A DNA stretch of 64,000 nt from Ancylostoma caninum (lineage: Eukaryota > Nematoda > Chromadorea > Rhabditida > Ancylostomatidae): positions 248,001 to 312,000 of the forward strand of contig JBAJFG010000287.1 of assembly GCA_037903475.1 (NCBI GenBank). Reading direction: 5' to 3'. Of the stretch, positions 1 through 12,869 are shown in pieces. Both the position numbers and the translations under genes were made by a program. The first letter of the stretch is position 1. The number at the start of each line of letters is the position of its first letter. The notes beneath the pieces were generated by a model. That model did no database searches, was not told the origin of the DNA, and was given only the letters and a program-made list of their open reading frames with translations.

Positions 1-2139
1 TCTGCTGTTAGCTGAACTACGAAAATGAGGTGGACCTCTGCCTTTAAGAAAGCGTAGCGAAATTTGTGTAGTGAGCAAACTATCCGTGTAAAAGCAATGG
101 AGCAGAAGGGGGTATCACAATTAGGGTTGCTTTTCCCATCGTCACGCTTGCCCTGGTCTCGGGAAATTCCAAGACGGAGGAGACGCGTTGTGACGCGCTA
201 AAACGCCACGTAAGACGTGTCAGGACTTGTCAAAGCCAGCGGGCCATCGTTGTGAGCTCGCATCGTGGCAGTATGCTATCTCACAATGCTTTACAGTTTA
301 GTTTGCTTTGATTCTTTCCGGAGGTGAATCTATTTCTGTCTATCTTTCCCAAGTTCCTGCAATTTTGAAGCGCAGAAACCGCGCCACATTTCGTACGAGT
401 TGTCCGCACACCTCGGCGCACGCGTCACATGTGCGGCTCGTGCTACCATCACCACTTTGTATTTCATTTGATTTTTACAGGCTCGAGGTTCTACATCGTC
501 TTCACTGCCTGTTGAGTTCGTCGCAGCGGTGAGCGATTGACCAGAAACTCACTGTTGTACAAAAGTTTATAATGGGTTCACGGTAGGCCGGAATTGCAGC
601 TCAGAAAATCCCACACCTTTAAAAGTTCTTTTTCATTGTGTACATTCTATCAAATGGTGCATTCATTTCAATTAAACACCTGTGCTGTAAAGAATTTGTC
701 TACCTTTGTCATTCTATGCAATGCATTTGTCGCGTTCATCGGAAGACTTACATCGAGGATTTAGATTTGCTTTCGTCGGCAGAGACATGGGAAATGACAG
801 GTTTGTTATACACTCAGAGCAGATTACTACCTTAGTCAATAAATATTTTATTGTTAAGCTATGTGTAGTATTATATATGCGGTACAACCTGCAAGCGCTC
901 GATGGCTTGTTAACTTTTGCGTTTACTTCAAATAAAGAGTACACTCCTACATTTTGTGCTTTACATTTTGTATTGCGTATCTATGTGTCACTACAGTCAG
1001 ACTGTCACTGCACCTCTGGTCTAAGGTAAATGTGTCTGTCACTGACTAATAAAAAGGCAATTCATATAATATAAAGTGTGCGCTTCCGTTGCGCATCGGA
1101 GAAGCATCAATTTGTGCACAATTTCCCAAGCAGACAGTCAATGTGGCATTGTACCCTGACCGGAAATACCTTGCGATCACAACGTTTCTGTGCTGCGTGG
1201 ACCCGTGACTCTGCCCATCATTCCCCATATGGACGCACGCGGGTCAAACGCTTCTACTACGAATTGTTCTTAAATCGTGATATGATGCAGTTGGGAAGAG
1301 GACTTTTGTAGCGCACTCCACCCGCGATTGTGGATGCTTCGAAGAGATCAACGTCGACGAGCACTAGCGATGTAAAAATGAACGCGGACTGATGGCAGGC
1401 ACAGAAATGAGGGCTGCCAGAGGGGGGGGGGGGAAAAGTGGTCTCCACCATTCTGAGGACCAGGGTGACCGGGTTGCCAATACAAAGTTTTCAAGTATTT
1501 TATAAAGTGCTTGTGAATTTCTAGAGACAGCCTGGGAGTGAGGCGCCTTCCCCCATTTGCTGTAGTTAACGTGCTGGAGGGACAACTACAATGTACAGGG
1601 TGGTGATGCATTAATGCCCCGTGGCACTCTCACTGCGCATCCGTATCACTGTCTTCATTCTCGTCCGACCATCCTACTTCTTATCTAGTCCAATTATGGT
1701 AGGCAAGATGCGCACGCATTGGCCCCAGCCACTGGAGTTTCTGTGGGCTTAGAACTTGACGGATAAGTGCACTATTTCTGAAGAATCTGAGGCAGAATGA
1801 CAGTCTGACTGCAGTGATACAAAATTCTCATTGAACGCGCTTGCTTTTTTCCATATTTGGTTGCGGTTGATGACCCAGACGATAAAACAACCGCACTGCA
1901 TACAGTCCTTGTCGAAAAGATACACGGATTGCGCGTGCGGTTGCGTAACGTGCGGCCACTGAATCGCTGCGGGACCTGCTCGACCCATTTGAAGCATGCT
2001 TTCGCCGCATCCATTGTTTAGGTCCTACCGCGTTTTAGCAGCCAGCCCATCCTTCTTTTCAAGAAGAATTTTGGACATGCGATTTGTTTCCTGCTACAGC
2101 ATCCAGTCTTGCGTGTCAGCGCACTAGTCGTAACAATGC
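1..2139. other. Gene-free repeat-poor start of window
   Basis: I see no convincing exon here. Short open frames on both strands overlap and lack splice sites or recognisable motifs. The stretch from about 1,388 to 1,490 carries a degenerate piece of the hAT-like MITE family seen elsewhere in the window: a cagaaat start, a G-tract and a block like ggtctccaccattctgagga. The rest is unassigned. Confidence 0.5.
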
Positions 2140-2440
2140 CGCTATAGTCCTCGAGGACTGTAGCACTCTGCGTCGCCGTCGCTGGCGACTGCGCATCGAT
2201 TCCGGGCGGGGCGTCGCTGCGGCCGCCGAAGTTGGCGACTGGCGATCGCCAACATCGGCGGTCGTCGATAATAGCGATTGCGACGTTGGTGTCTATCGAT
2301 TGGTCGCCAACATTGGCGATCGGCGGCCGCCAATGTTGACGACCGCGGTTTTGGTGCAAATCGATTGTGAGCGGTCGCCGACATTGGCGGCCGCCAGCGA
2401 CGGCGACGTAAGATGCCATACTCCTCGAGGAATATAGCGG
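2140..2440. mobile_element. GC-rich palindromic MITE, copy A
   Basis: About 50-bp inverted termini are visible: ccgctatagtcctcgagga on the left and its near-perfect complement ending tcctcgaggaatatagcgg on the right. Each is followed inward by cgtcgccgtcgctggcg or its complement. The interior is built from repeated, partly palindromic units of the type gcgatcgccaacatcggcg. No coding capacity is evident. It lies next to related copy B. Confidence 0.65.
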
Positions 2441-2479
2441 CTACTTAAGATGCGGTGAACGCTGCACACCGTCCACGGC

Positions 2480-2709
2480 TGGCGCTGTATTCCACGTGGA
2501 GTGTTCACCCTGCGTCGTCGTCGCTGGCGACTGCGGCCACCGATCTCCAATGTTGGCAACGGCAGATTGCCAACATCGGCGATCGACGCGACCTGCTCGT
2601 CGCGAGCTCCAACGGCCGCCGCTGCGCTCCGCCCACAATCATAAGCACTGCTGTCACAGTCGCAAGCGACGGCAGGGGGATACTACACTCTACGTGGAGT
2701 AGAGCGCTA
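2480..2709. mobile_element. GC-rich palindromic MITE, copy B
   Basis: Inverted ends run ggcgctgtattccacgtgga on the left and tacgtggagtagagcgcta on the right. Inside them the same cgtcgctggcgact block and the same internal ccaacat-ggcgatcg units occur as in copy A. Copies A and B are therefore related non-autonomous elements only 40 bp apart. Confidence 0.6.
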
Positions 2710-3167
2710 ATCGTAGTTCTCTTCAGTCGCTCGCATCCTGTTAATCCCCACGTTCCCCTCACGAAAGCTAGGTGAACGGGTCTGTGCTGCGAGAGCTTGT
2801 GTGTTTTGCTGCAGCTATAGCGAGCATGCACGCTTTTGTTCTGCCAGATATAGTGGATATGGGGAGACACGTTAAAAATGTCGGTAAAGGAGCAATGAGT
2901 CACTAGAATAAGCAGGTTTGTGTCAAGTTCTTTTCCAGCTTGAGAATATATCCCGAGGTCTTTTTTCTGAAATAGTGGTTAGGGTACAGGAAGTGGGTTT
3001 TATGGGTTTCGCAGAGATAGATACCTTTAATGTAAGGCGACGTCATGCAGCAAGGCTGCTTAGACAGTTTTTATTGATCCAGCTTGTTATTTTTTTGTTA
3101 AATGATAGCTTAACATGTTACACCAAGTCCACTTATTAGCAAATCCACCGACTCAAGGCTTCATTTT

Positions 3168-3775
3168 TGCACGGTACTATTGTACTTCAGCGGCCCCACT
3201 GTTGACTCGAAACTCAAAATCATGGATTCCTCTGAAAACTTGCACACAGGGGTAATTCGAGGTGCTGATCACAAATATCATATTCATTTCGCATGACAAT
3301 ATCGATTTTATTGATTTTATCGATTTTTTTCCAAGTTCTACCCATATCTCAAATCTCTCTGAAAAAGTGCATTTAGAGGTTTTTGAAGTTGCTGATCACG
3401 AATATAATAGCTGTTTTGCATCACATTCTCGACTTCATTGATTTTCTCCAGATTTTTATCTGTAGGGCGGTGTAGTTGCCGATTTTACTGGAGTTTTCCT
3501 CACAAAGCCGACCTTTTCTTGCGAAATCTTCATCATATTTGCAACCCGCACCTTCAGAAACCCCAGTAGGCACATTTTCGGAGAGATCCGAGAGGAGGTC
3601 CATACCTGGGGAAAAATCGATAAAATCAATAAAATCGATACTATCATGGGAAGTGAATATGATATTCGTGATCAGCACATCGAATTACCCCTGTATGCAA
3701 GTTTTCAGAGAAATCGATGATTTTGAGTTTGGGGTCGATAGTGGGGCCGCTGAAGTACAATAGTACCTTTTTGCA
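3168..3775. repeat. AT-rich inverted-repeat element, ~610 bp
   Basis: The left arm starts with gcacggtactattgtacttc and cagcggcccc. The right arm ends with the complement ggggccgctgaagtacaata. Each arm carries a block like atcgattttattgattttat next to a tgctgatcacaaatatcat-type segment, in opposite orientation. Arms are about 150 bp. The same cgatttta/ttgatttt motif recurs at 7.1, 19.8 and 32.2 kb, so this is a family of interspersed repeats. The open frames crossing it are not genes. Confidence 0.6.
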
Positions 3776-4013
3776 CTATGATGGAAGCCTTCAATCCTTC
3801 ATTTGCTCATATGTGCTCTTAAATTGTCGTCCTCTTTCAAATAAAAACCTGCTGAATATGGGAAATTCCTCTTACTTGTTATTAACAACGATGCTTTACT
3901 GGTGTGACAGAGCATTTTCGCTGAGGTCATCGTACGCTTGCAGGTCCCGAAGGATCTCATGTAGTCGTGCACATCGTGTTTGGAGCTGACTTTCAAATTC
4001 GTTTGCCAGGAGG

Positions 4014-7000
4014 ATGACACTGTTCAAGGTAAGCAAGAAAGTACAGGCGAGACATTTGTAGTCATCTCGGTGGTGATGTATTCTTTAGTATAGTGCATGG
4101 GACAGTTTGTTTGTTTACTGTGTAAGTTGAGTTGTTCAGTGAGCGGCAACGTGAGGGGGCTTTTTACAGATTTGAAAAGCAGGCGGTGCAACCGCGTCAG
4201 TGGCGCTGAATCGTCACCATGATAACAAATTATAAAATTCTCTTGTTAGCTGGTTAGTTTGGAAGGTGACATTAGCTGGGATGAAAAACAGGAAAACCCG
4301 ATGGAATTACGCCGGCGAATTCAGCGCCAGCGGCGCGATGGCGCTTCCTTCTCCTTTAGTTCTCGAAAAATGCGCTTCCCCCGACGCTTACTGCACGTTC
4401 TCATTTCTCCTATAAGAATACACAGTAGCAAAATCGCTTTCTTTTTGGATAACAGCGCAAATAATAACAACAAAAAATGTAATCATTTGTCTAAACGTTG
4501 ATGTGGTGAGCAGTGGGTTGCGTTAAATGTTTTCCTGGAAATTTTTTCGATTTTTGAACGCGTCCGGTGAGTCAATTACCATCAAGAACAATTAATAAAT
4601 GATATATTTACCAGTTACTTGAAGTAATTTTCTGGTTAGGTTTTTCTTTTCAAGAGCGGTCCCTTATCAGTAGCAGTTCAATCATCGAGTACTAGTGTTT
4701 TCGAAGGGTTGAGTACTAGCGTTTTTCAAGGGTTAAAATTAAAGGCAGGGCCCCACCTCACTTTCGAGGTTAAGGGAACAGCTGAATCTCCATTAAAAAA
4801 AAAAACGCTCTTTAATCATGTTTACCTTGGATGGGCTCTGCAACAGTTTGGCAAGCTTGTGTAGCCGCTGATCTTATGTTTTGACCCACCAAGATTCGTT
4901 AGCCAACGCTGCACCCCGTGGCGGAAAGCCAGTACAGCTGGGAGCGATCCGCCTCCCGGCTTCAAGGAGCAGACGGAGTTCTGGAGACCAGCGGAAACGG
5001 GGTTTTCGTTACTTCTATGACTTCTTGATTTCATTGTTGAAATGAGCGTGGCAAGGAGATTAAGAACCTGATGATATCATCAATTTGAGAAACGAGATCG
5101 GACACTATCTCTAGGGTGTAGCAATATTTACGAGAAAGTATCGTGCATTATCTACTTCTTGCAGCCTTTCTTGTTGTTTAGACAACAACCAAATAATGTT
5201 TAGTTTCAATTCACTGACTCCAGTGTCTCATTACATGTAGAACTTGGGCACCTTCAATAGAGACTCAATTCTTGAGTAGTTGGAGTCACTAAGAAATTTA
5301 GAGATAATTTGTTTTGGATGGTTTGCATATGGCAAGAACGGCAAGCAGTTTCTTCCTATTTGTACTTTGTGTAGTCCCTGTCCAAATCTGATAGTCATCC
5401 GACTCTTATTTGAATTTTACCTCTATTTTTCTCTTGAATCTCAAGGTTCCATCTGGGACTGAGTTCGTTTCCTTACGTGTGTACGATGTATGCCCTTCAT
5501 TAGAAGGCTCGTTTCTTTACATTATTGAGCATGTGGTGAGTCACGACCCTATTGCCTACTTTTATTAATGCTGAAAGACGTTAAAATCAGCAGTTTTTCT
5601 TCAAATTATCCCGTCATAGTTTCTTTACTGACTTTTTTCATGGCAAACCACCCAGTTGCCCAAGATACGTAGCAACTACCGCAGCGCCTACCACGCTTCG
5701 CAAGTCCTCTCATCTGCGTCTTCGTTCATTAACAGTTTCCTCGTATCGCTTCCACTTTCCCCTTCTTCCATCTCTGTATTCAGGCCCTCGTGCCCAGCGC
5801 AAGGGGGCTAGGGAACGTATAGTGGACGTCGCTGGCAGTGGCCCGTAAGTGGCCTCGTGAAGAACACCGCGCAACCGCACAGCGCGCCGGAACCATGTCT
5901 TCGCCGGAACCTGCTGTTGTGGTATTTCTAGCAGTTTTCTGCCCGATTTCAAGGATTTCGGACCAAATCGGGAAGAAGAGCATCCCAGCGGTAGACGACA
6001 CAAATCCCGACGCGGTAGCGTGGCGTCCTTCTGGAGGCTGCGGATGGGCCACCGCCGTCGACTTCCACTGTATCTCATCTAGTCACCCTACCCATCATGC
6101 GTGTCTGTTGGGCCTCTCATGCATTTGCCTTTGGACAAGTTACCCCAGGGGTTCATTCCTAGGGGACATAGGGAAGTGACGTCGCTAGCTGCGGTTATGG
6201 GACGGAGCCAGCTTTCACACTTTTGCTACTATTGTATTTTGGCAGCTCTGCTACCGACACAACATCGAAAAGATTTTTTAAACGGAAATTTGGACACAAA
6301 TATGGTTGACAGATGCTGACGGGAGGGGCGTGGGAAAAAAGTGGGGTCTCCGCCGCTTTGGGGACCTAAATGGGAAATAAAATCAATTAAAAAATGCTAA
6401 ATGTTAAAATCAATTAAAACATTTTCTATAGAAATAAATAATTAATAAAAATTATTTTAAAGATAATAGTAAAGATAAACAACCAATAAACTAATACAGG
6501 ATTTTTATTTGTATTGTAAGGTAATTTCGAAAATTTGCCGACCCATTCTCGGGAGAGGGGGGATGCCGAACACGAATATCGTACTCATTTCACATGGTGC
6601 TATCGATTTTATGGCACTATTCAACTTTACTGGCCCCAAAAATCTCCGAAAAAGATTCTGGCTGAAACTTCGCACTGAGGAGGTTACTTGAGGTGCTGAA
6701 CACGAATATCGTATCCATTTCGTATAGTAGCCCCATTTTTGTAGGGTTACTGTAGGTATACTGTAGATTCTGTATGTCACAGAATCTTCGGAAACTTTGC
6801 ATGGAGGGGTTATTTGAGGTACTGAACACGGCTATCGTAGCTATTTTGCACCGTGACCCCATTTTTGTGGGGTTACGGTAGGTGTACGGTAGGAAATTGA
6901 GAGAAAATGCTGATTTCATATAGAAAACGGAGGTGGCGTGCAAAATAATGTTGGTGATCGTGACCAGCATCTAAAACAACCCCTCTACAGAAATTTTGAG

Positions 7001-9738
7001 AAGATTCTGTGAGGTACCGTTTTTATAGTATACCTACCGTAACCCTTACAAAATAGGGGCACGATACAAAATGGATACGATAGTCGTGTTCAGCATCTCA
7101 AATAACCCCTCTGTGCGAAAATTCAGCCAAAGAAATCCTTGAAGATTTTGGGGGCAGTTAATTTGGATAGTGCCGATTTTATTGATTTTATCGATTTTTT
7201 CCAAATTTGCCTCACTTCTCAGGTCATCCTGAAAACTTGCACAGGGTTTTTTGAATGTGCTGATTACGAACTTAATTACGGTTTGCTATACATTCTCTGT
7301 TTCTTTGTATGCTTTTTCAAATTTTTCTCTGTGCGGCAGTATAGTGTTGCATTTCCTTGCCCCTTCCCCTCATCCGTTTTTTTAATTGGGCCGTCCTCGC
7401 GAAACGCGCACAACATTGTAACCAGCACCTCCGAAAACCACTGTATAGGCTCTCGGAGAGTGTGAGAGGAGAGCCAGCCTTGAAAAAAATTGATAGAATC
7501 AGTAAAGTCGATGGTATCATGTAAAATTGGTACGATGTTCGTGATCTGCACCCTTAGCTACGCTCTTTAACCGTCTTGGATCAAATTAATGTTCTCGGAC
7601 TTGGGGTTAGTAGGAGAGCTGCTTAGCTATAGTGGTACCATAAGGACTAGTAACATCCGTCCAGGGCTTAAGATTATCCAGGCTAAGCGTCTTGACCTCC
7701 TATGTTAACGATGGGTGAATCTGGGAGGTGCTAACACGTTCATTCTGGGTAATCTCATTGATGCATGTGACCTCGGAATGCTGCAGAACGATTTTTGCTG
7801 CAATCCTACGTGTAGTTACTAATGCTTTAGCTTTTTACCCATATGAATAGACCATATGACCTCTTTCCATTGAGGTCTTTTGCAAGTTTTTTTGGGTGTT
7901 AAGTGTCAGTCTTGTTTCATCCCCTTTTTACGATTTTTTCTAGTTTTGTGAGAGTGATGTACACAATTGAAAGTCTGTGTGTTTAGAGATCAATCGAGCT
8001 GTTCAAAAATTTCATACATACTCTCAGGCTCATTGGGGATCACAAGCTAATTTCCAGCTGAATTTATCGATCAGGTCATCGATAATGTCGGCTTTCTCGA
8101 TTTCTTACTGTTCTAGGTCCTAACTCTGCCTACCGCTGTTTTTTATGCGATGAGAGCGAATGTAAGACTACTTCGATCGAAATTATGGATGTTCTGATCC
8201 TATCGATTCCTCCGGGTTTACTTCTTTGGTTCATGAAAACACGTTTTCCCGGTTCTCTGAAGCGCTGGACGCGTATGTGATGGGTAGGTTGCGTGACAGC
8301 ATCGATCTTTTAATCCGACCCGAATCTCGCTAAAAGTGGTAAGTTTATGCTAACTGCTTTGTGCTTGTCTATTAGAGAATCCTCTTGCACACGTCCCAAT
8401 CGACCACTGAACAAGAATGGGGAAAATTGATAAAATCAGTGGCATCGCGACGCCATTCCTTTACGATTACGGTAGGGTTATGGTAAGTTGGAAGAAAATC
8501 CTAATTCTGTCGAGGGAAAGGCAGCGGGTTATCGGACAATCCCTTGGTGCAAAGCTTCAGAATATTCTATGCGATACCGTACCAATGGTATATTTACTTA
8601 CCGTAACACTAGAACAGCAAGACACAATGAATGTGATTCTCCTGAATAGCACCTTGATTATTCCCCTTTAGGCGAAATTTGGTCGACGGAATATTTGGCG
8701 ATTTTTCCTTGCAGAGGTGTAGGGAGCGTCGGTCACGATTGCACTCTCCCGCGGCATGCCATGCCGCACCTCCCACGCTCCGCAGCTGAGCGTGGTGGCT
8801 ATCAGGTGTTGCCGGTGGTGGCAGCCTAGGTGTGGCGCGACAAGCCGCGGAGAGGTGCAATCGTGATTGCACGTTCTCTTTAGCTGGCGATGGCATTGAT
8901 TTTCACCGATTTCACATTTTCACTCAGAGCTCGATGAAAACATGTTTGCGGGAATGCTTGATCATGCACATAATAGATTTTATTAGCATGAACTAATCAG
9001 ATTTGACGAAATGTAGGCCATTTTCTCATGAGTCATAAGTAGTGAAAACTTGCGAGAAGTGTCCGTAAACCGTGACCATGGCCATTTCTTGTAGTGACCA
9101 CTGATTTCTGTTAGGCCTGTATTAGACCTGCAGAAAAGTTTTCAGAGATGGATCACAATAGAATTTAGATATGCTGCGTTTTCATTGTCCGTTGAGTTAT
9201 CGTTCTTCATGTTCAGTGGAAACACGTTTATGGATTTGTACTTTTAGAGATGAAATTAGTGTGAACCCCGTTTACTGCTAGTGCATTCTTAGTTTTTATC
9301 ACGTGAAATAAATCGAAACCAGTATTCTAATCGTTAATTTTTTTCAGGAGCCAGCCAGCGATGTCAGCACCTATGCAGAGGATGCTGAAATTGATGCTAT
9401 GAAGTTTATGTGGAAATCCCTCTCCTGGAATTTCTGGGAAGGATATCTTCTCCAATCATTTGGCTCCAGTAGTTCCTTTCATCCGCTAATGATCCTGGCT
9501 CACAAGAGAGCTGATCCTTTCTGCGCACGGTAGACTGCTGCTATACTTACTTCTCAAGGAATATCACGCCCTCGCCGCGTTCGACACTAGTCTTGATACG
9601 TATCGATCGTGGGCCGATGACAGTGCCGACATCGCCAACGACACCGTCGTCGGCCCCGATCGCAGCTATACTTCTGTGTTCACTGAAGTGGTGGAGGATA
9701 AAAAAAGCAAACTGCAAGACAAAATACTGCTATTCTGA
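4014..9738 (+). CDS. Possible three-exon gene, unrecognised product
   Basis: I do not recognise this protein and the model is weak. A spliced-leader-type acceptor (gtttgccag, ending 4,009) precedes an ATG at 4,014, and a gtaagc donor ends a tiny exon (4,014-4,028, MTLFK). A strong acceptor (aatttttttcag) opens an exon at 9,348-9,468 that reads EPASDVSTYAEDAEIDAMKF and continues. Joining by a 40-nt intron to 9,509-9,738 gives KEYHALAAFDTSLDTYRSWA and a stop. Phases fit throughout, for 121 residues in total. The protein is acidic with no signal peptide and no motif I can name. The first intron would be 5.3 kb and full of repeats. The 9.35-9.74 kb exons are better supported than the link to 4,014. 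Confidence 0.33.
4029..6300. other. Unassigned stretch
   Basis: Nothing recognisable. Open frames at 5,710-6,179 overlap on both strands and show no splice signals or motifs. This may be the first part of a long intron if the model starting at 4,014 is right. Confidence 0.4.
6318..6565. mobile_element. hAT-like MITE remnant
   Basis: It contains the family signature: a G-rich block, then gtggggtctccgccgctttg and gggacc, an AT-rich core, then atttttatttgtattgtaag, aatttcgaaaatttg and gacccattctcggg. These are nearly identical to the complete copy at 17,827. The terminal ggcggacgcag repeats are missing, so this copy is decayed. Confidence 0.6.
6570..7125. repeat. Inverted array of tgctgaacacgaatat-type repeats
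   Basis: Units of roughly 120 bp contain aggtgctgaacacgaatatc, a block like atccatttcgtatagtagcc and agggttactgtaggtatact. They occur forward at 6,690 and 6,820 and inverted at about 6,950-7,110. The same family forms a longer array at 41.9-42.7 kb. No coding sense is visible. Confidence 0.6.
7139..7660. repeat. AT-rich inverted-repeat element, second copy
   Basis: Like the 3.2-kb element, it has a forward gattttattgattttatcga block near 7,175 and a degenerate inverted block (aattgatagaatcagtaaag) near 7,490. Flanking text resembles tgctgattacgaa and cgatgttcgtgatctgca. It diverges more than the first copy. Confidence 0.5.
7661..9347. other. Mostly unassigned, with one short GC-rich MITE
   Basis: No gene is supported. 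A short element at 8,703-8,880 has inverted ends (cggtcacgattgcactctcc and its complement ggtgcaatcgtgattg) enclosing gcggcatgccatgccgc. It resembles the ends of the 20.7- and 21.6-kb MITEs and looks like a shortened relative. The frame at 8,417-8,671 starts in repeat-like text (aaaattgataaaatcag). Confidence 0.45.
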
Positions 9739-10280
9739 AAAGGGTACGGTCGTCAGCAGGTTGGATAAGCATTACTTTTTAGATTTTCGATTTTTGATCA
9801 CTACAGAAGGGTGCCTGCTTGATTTGAATTAGTGGGTTGCAAGTTGCGCGTGTGGTTGACTAGGTTAGCCTTGACCTGTATAACCCGAAGTGAGTCGTTT
9901 ACGCCTCAAAATCATTTTTTTTTTCAAAGCTCCGGGTGTTAAAACAATCTTCGAACCATCTTATACGTATAGTTGAAAGTGAATAACTAACAAATATAAG
10001 TTCCTCGTCATTATCAAAGATATGTGAATCTGAAGCTTAAATTTGATACGATTTTTCTCGGTTTTTGTTCGGTGAGAGAAAAACGTTTCACATACTAGCA
10101 TCTTGGTGACTCAAGTTCGGCTGATTTCCCCTAACAGGTTCGTTCCTAAAGTTATGCATGGCAGAAGGCCGTTATCTTTCATCATTTTTGTTCTATGAAT
10201 CCAAGTATGAGGTGATTGCATCAAAATCCTGTAGTTGCGTTGAAGAGGTATCGGGGGAAACAACTAGTAAAGAAATCACA

Positions 10281-10556
10281 GTGGTGTGTGGCAGACGCGC
10301 GCAGAAATGGGCACCCAGGGGGAAGGTGTGGGAAAAACGGGTCTCCACCATTTTGAGGACTCGTCATCACGAGGTTTCAAAAATAGAATTAATCAAAATA
10401 TTAATTTTGTTGTTAACTACCTAGGAATGAGTATCAAAAATATTTAGAAAACCAAAAATGAGCTGTCACAAGGTTTTTTTAACTAGTTCATGAGGCATTT
10501 TTGAGAACTTGACAATCCATCCTCGTGGTGGAGGAGGTGCTCCTGTGTCCACCACA
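10281..10556. mobile_element. Decayed hAT-like MITE
   Basis: Begins near gtggcagacgcgcgcagaaa, then ggtctccaccattttgagga, an AT-rich core with attaatcaaaatattaattt, and ends near gacaatccatcctcgtggtg and gtgtccaccac. The order of blocks matches the complete 17,827 copy but the identity is low. Confidence 0.5.
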
Positions 10557-10625
10557 AGAATAGATTGATAAGGTTTTGTATAGTAATGCTTTAAAGGAAG
10601 AAATACAGTCCGAAACGATCACTTC

Positions 10626-10699
10626 AGAATTAGCTACCCGTGCGAAGGTCTCCAGATTGGTAACAGTCGCAGTAGACCTTCGCACGGGTAGCTAATTCT
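10626..10699. repeat. Perfect 26-bp inverted repeat, 22-nt loop
   Basis: Arms at 10,626-10,651 and 10,674-10,699 are exact complements; the left arm contains agctacccgtgcgaaggtct. A partial, diverged third copy of the arm (agaccttcgcgtgagtagct) lies near 11,326. This could be the end of a foldback transposon or a hairpin RNA precursor. Confidence 0.75.
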
Positions 10700-12869
10700 T
10701 GGTAAAATGGGAAGGATGGAGAAACTGTAGAGATAAGTACCACTGAATGAGATGCAGAAAAAGACCTTTATTATTGTACAGTTAAGCTCAATCGTCACTG
10801 AACCGCTGACAGGGGGAAGCGCGTAGCTGAAAGCCGTTACCTCAACCCTTACCCCCCCCCCACCCCCGCCACGTTTTTTTTTTCAATGGATTGTAATCAA
10901 TGATGAAAAATAGTTCCTGTACGATGACAGGGAAAGATCGAGTGTATACTTCAGACATATACCCTAAACAGCTTGTAAAGGCAAATCTATACTCAAACAA
11001 GATAATAATGTTAGCTTTCTGTAAGGTAATGGCAATTAGTTACTACGGCTTTGTGCCACCTAGTGAATCCATCACTCTAAAGTCCCACTATAGTTGATTG
11101 GACACTATCTGGCAGAAGCTTTTTAAAATGGACAAATAGCCAAATTTGGTGTGTAGAAGAGGTCCTCTCTCACTTTAAAACGCTTAGCTTGGTAATTTTG
11201 TGGTTTTTGGTGAACTAACGCATTAAGGATACTTTCTCGTCTCCAATAACTTACAATTCCTGCACTTCATAAGTTTTTTTTTCGCTTTTCCAATTTTATT
11301 AGAGAGTTTGGTATCTGCAGCAGTAGACCTTCGCGTGAGTAGCTCTTTCTCAAGTGATTGTTTTGGGCTGCACTTGCAAGAGCAGCCGCAGACTTTTGAT
11401 GCCTCCAACCCACATTAGAGCTCATAAGACCAATTTGATCACGGGCGACAGCACTTTGAGAGTGATATGTGTAACAGTTGAGATCCTTGAGTGTGAAGAA
11501 CGCTGCATTTGCATGAAACAAGGCAAACTACAAGGGTGTACTTATGTGGGGTGTTTGTATGTGACAACAAAATAACGGTTTACATAGACTTTGCTGACCA
11601 CACCTGGAAGGAACTAGAGTTGAACTATTCAAATAGAGTAGAGGACAATCAGATACGGTAAGAGGCTGTTTTACGATCCAATCTTTTTCATTACTCAACT
11701 CTTGATTGAGCTATTACGAGTGGAATTTGTAGATGTAGTGGGGTTCAATGCATTCGTTTTCTCCAGGCCACAACTTCTTTCGCAAACTGCTTTCAAACAA
11801 AATCATGTGCCTGTGTGGCTCAAGCCTTATAGACTAAGTTGGGTTGAGCCCGTGGCCATGCTGAGCTAGTGATATTAAAGTACCAACTCTATCGAGGTTT
11901 TGCAGAAGGCATTAGCTAGGCTCAAGGGCTTCCTCCAGCTCCACCTCTTTTTACCAGTAATGCAGTACATAAGAACAGAGTTGTTCTGCACGGATTTGTA
12001 CATGTATCATATGTTCAAGAGAGTTGTGGCAAGCCAAGCGTGGATGCAGAAATTTTCTCAGAAAAAAGAAAACCAGTAGATTTTTTTACTAGACCTCCGG
12101 GGAGAGATGATGTTTACTGCGCTCATTGGTACATATGTGTGGGTGAAGAGGAATTTCACTTAGCATGAACAGTTGAGGTCCAGTCAAGGAAATTGTTCGA
12201 GGTTTTGAGGATGGTGGGGGAGGGGGAGGGGAGGAGGAGAAGGTGATTTTGAAGAGGGGCCTTTAGCTCACTGTGATACTCGAGAAGTTTCTAGTCGACC
12301 GTATAATTGCAGTACATGTTTGACTTCACGCAAAACGCTCGGAACACGTTTCCAGAGGGAGTTTATTACCTAGAATCAGTTTTGAGATTTTGTCATCAGG
12401 AGAATCTCTGTGACGCAGTTCGTAATGGTATACTGACGTGTTGGGGGCGCAACTCTTTGCGGAAGCTGTCGTAGCGTGGGCACCTCAAATCCTGCACGAG
12501 GATTTTTTAAAGTCAAAAAACTAAAAATCGAAGCTGAGGTGAGACACTTTTACTCTTTCTATTCTGGGGAGAGCTAGTATGGGACATTCATCAGATTGCA
12601 TGACATTTGCCATAGCTGCGTACTGCGCATAGTGGTCAACATAAGAAGTTTGTACAGGTGGATTTCACTCCCATCGATTTTCTTCCCTAATGCTTCGCAA
12701 AATAAGTGGCTCAAGAACAGGGTTTTCGTCATTTTTGGAAGCAGTTATATATACCACTGTGAATGGCATTCACTAGAAATTTCATTTTTATAGGATTCTC
12801 GAAACGAATATGATGTAGGTCATTGATTCAAGACTTCTGTAAATCAGGAATGTAGAGATTTCCTATATC
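10700..12869. other. Unassigned stretch
   Basis: Contains a polyC tract near 10,853, a purine-rich run near 12,210-12,245 and short open frames with no support. I see no gene. Confidence 0.4.
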
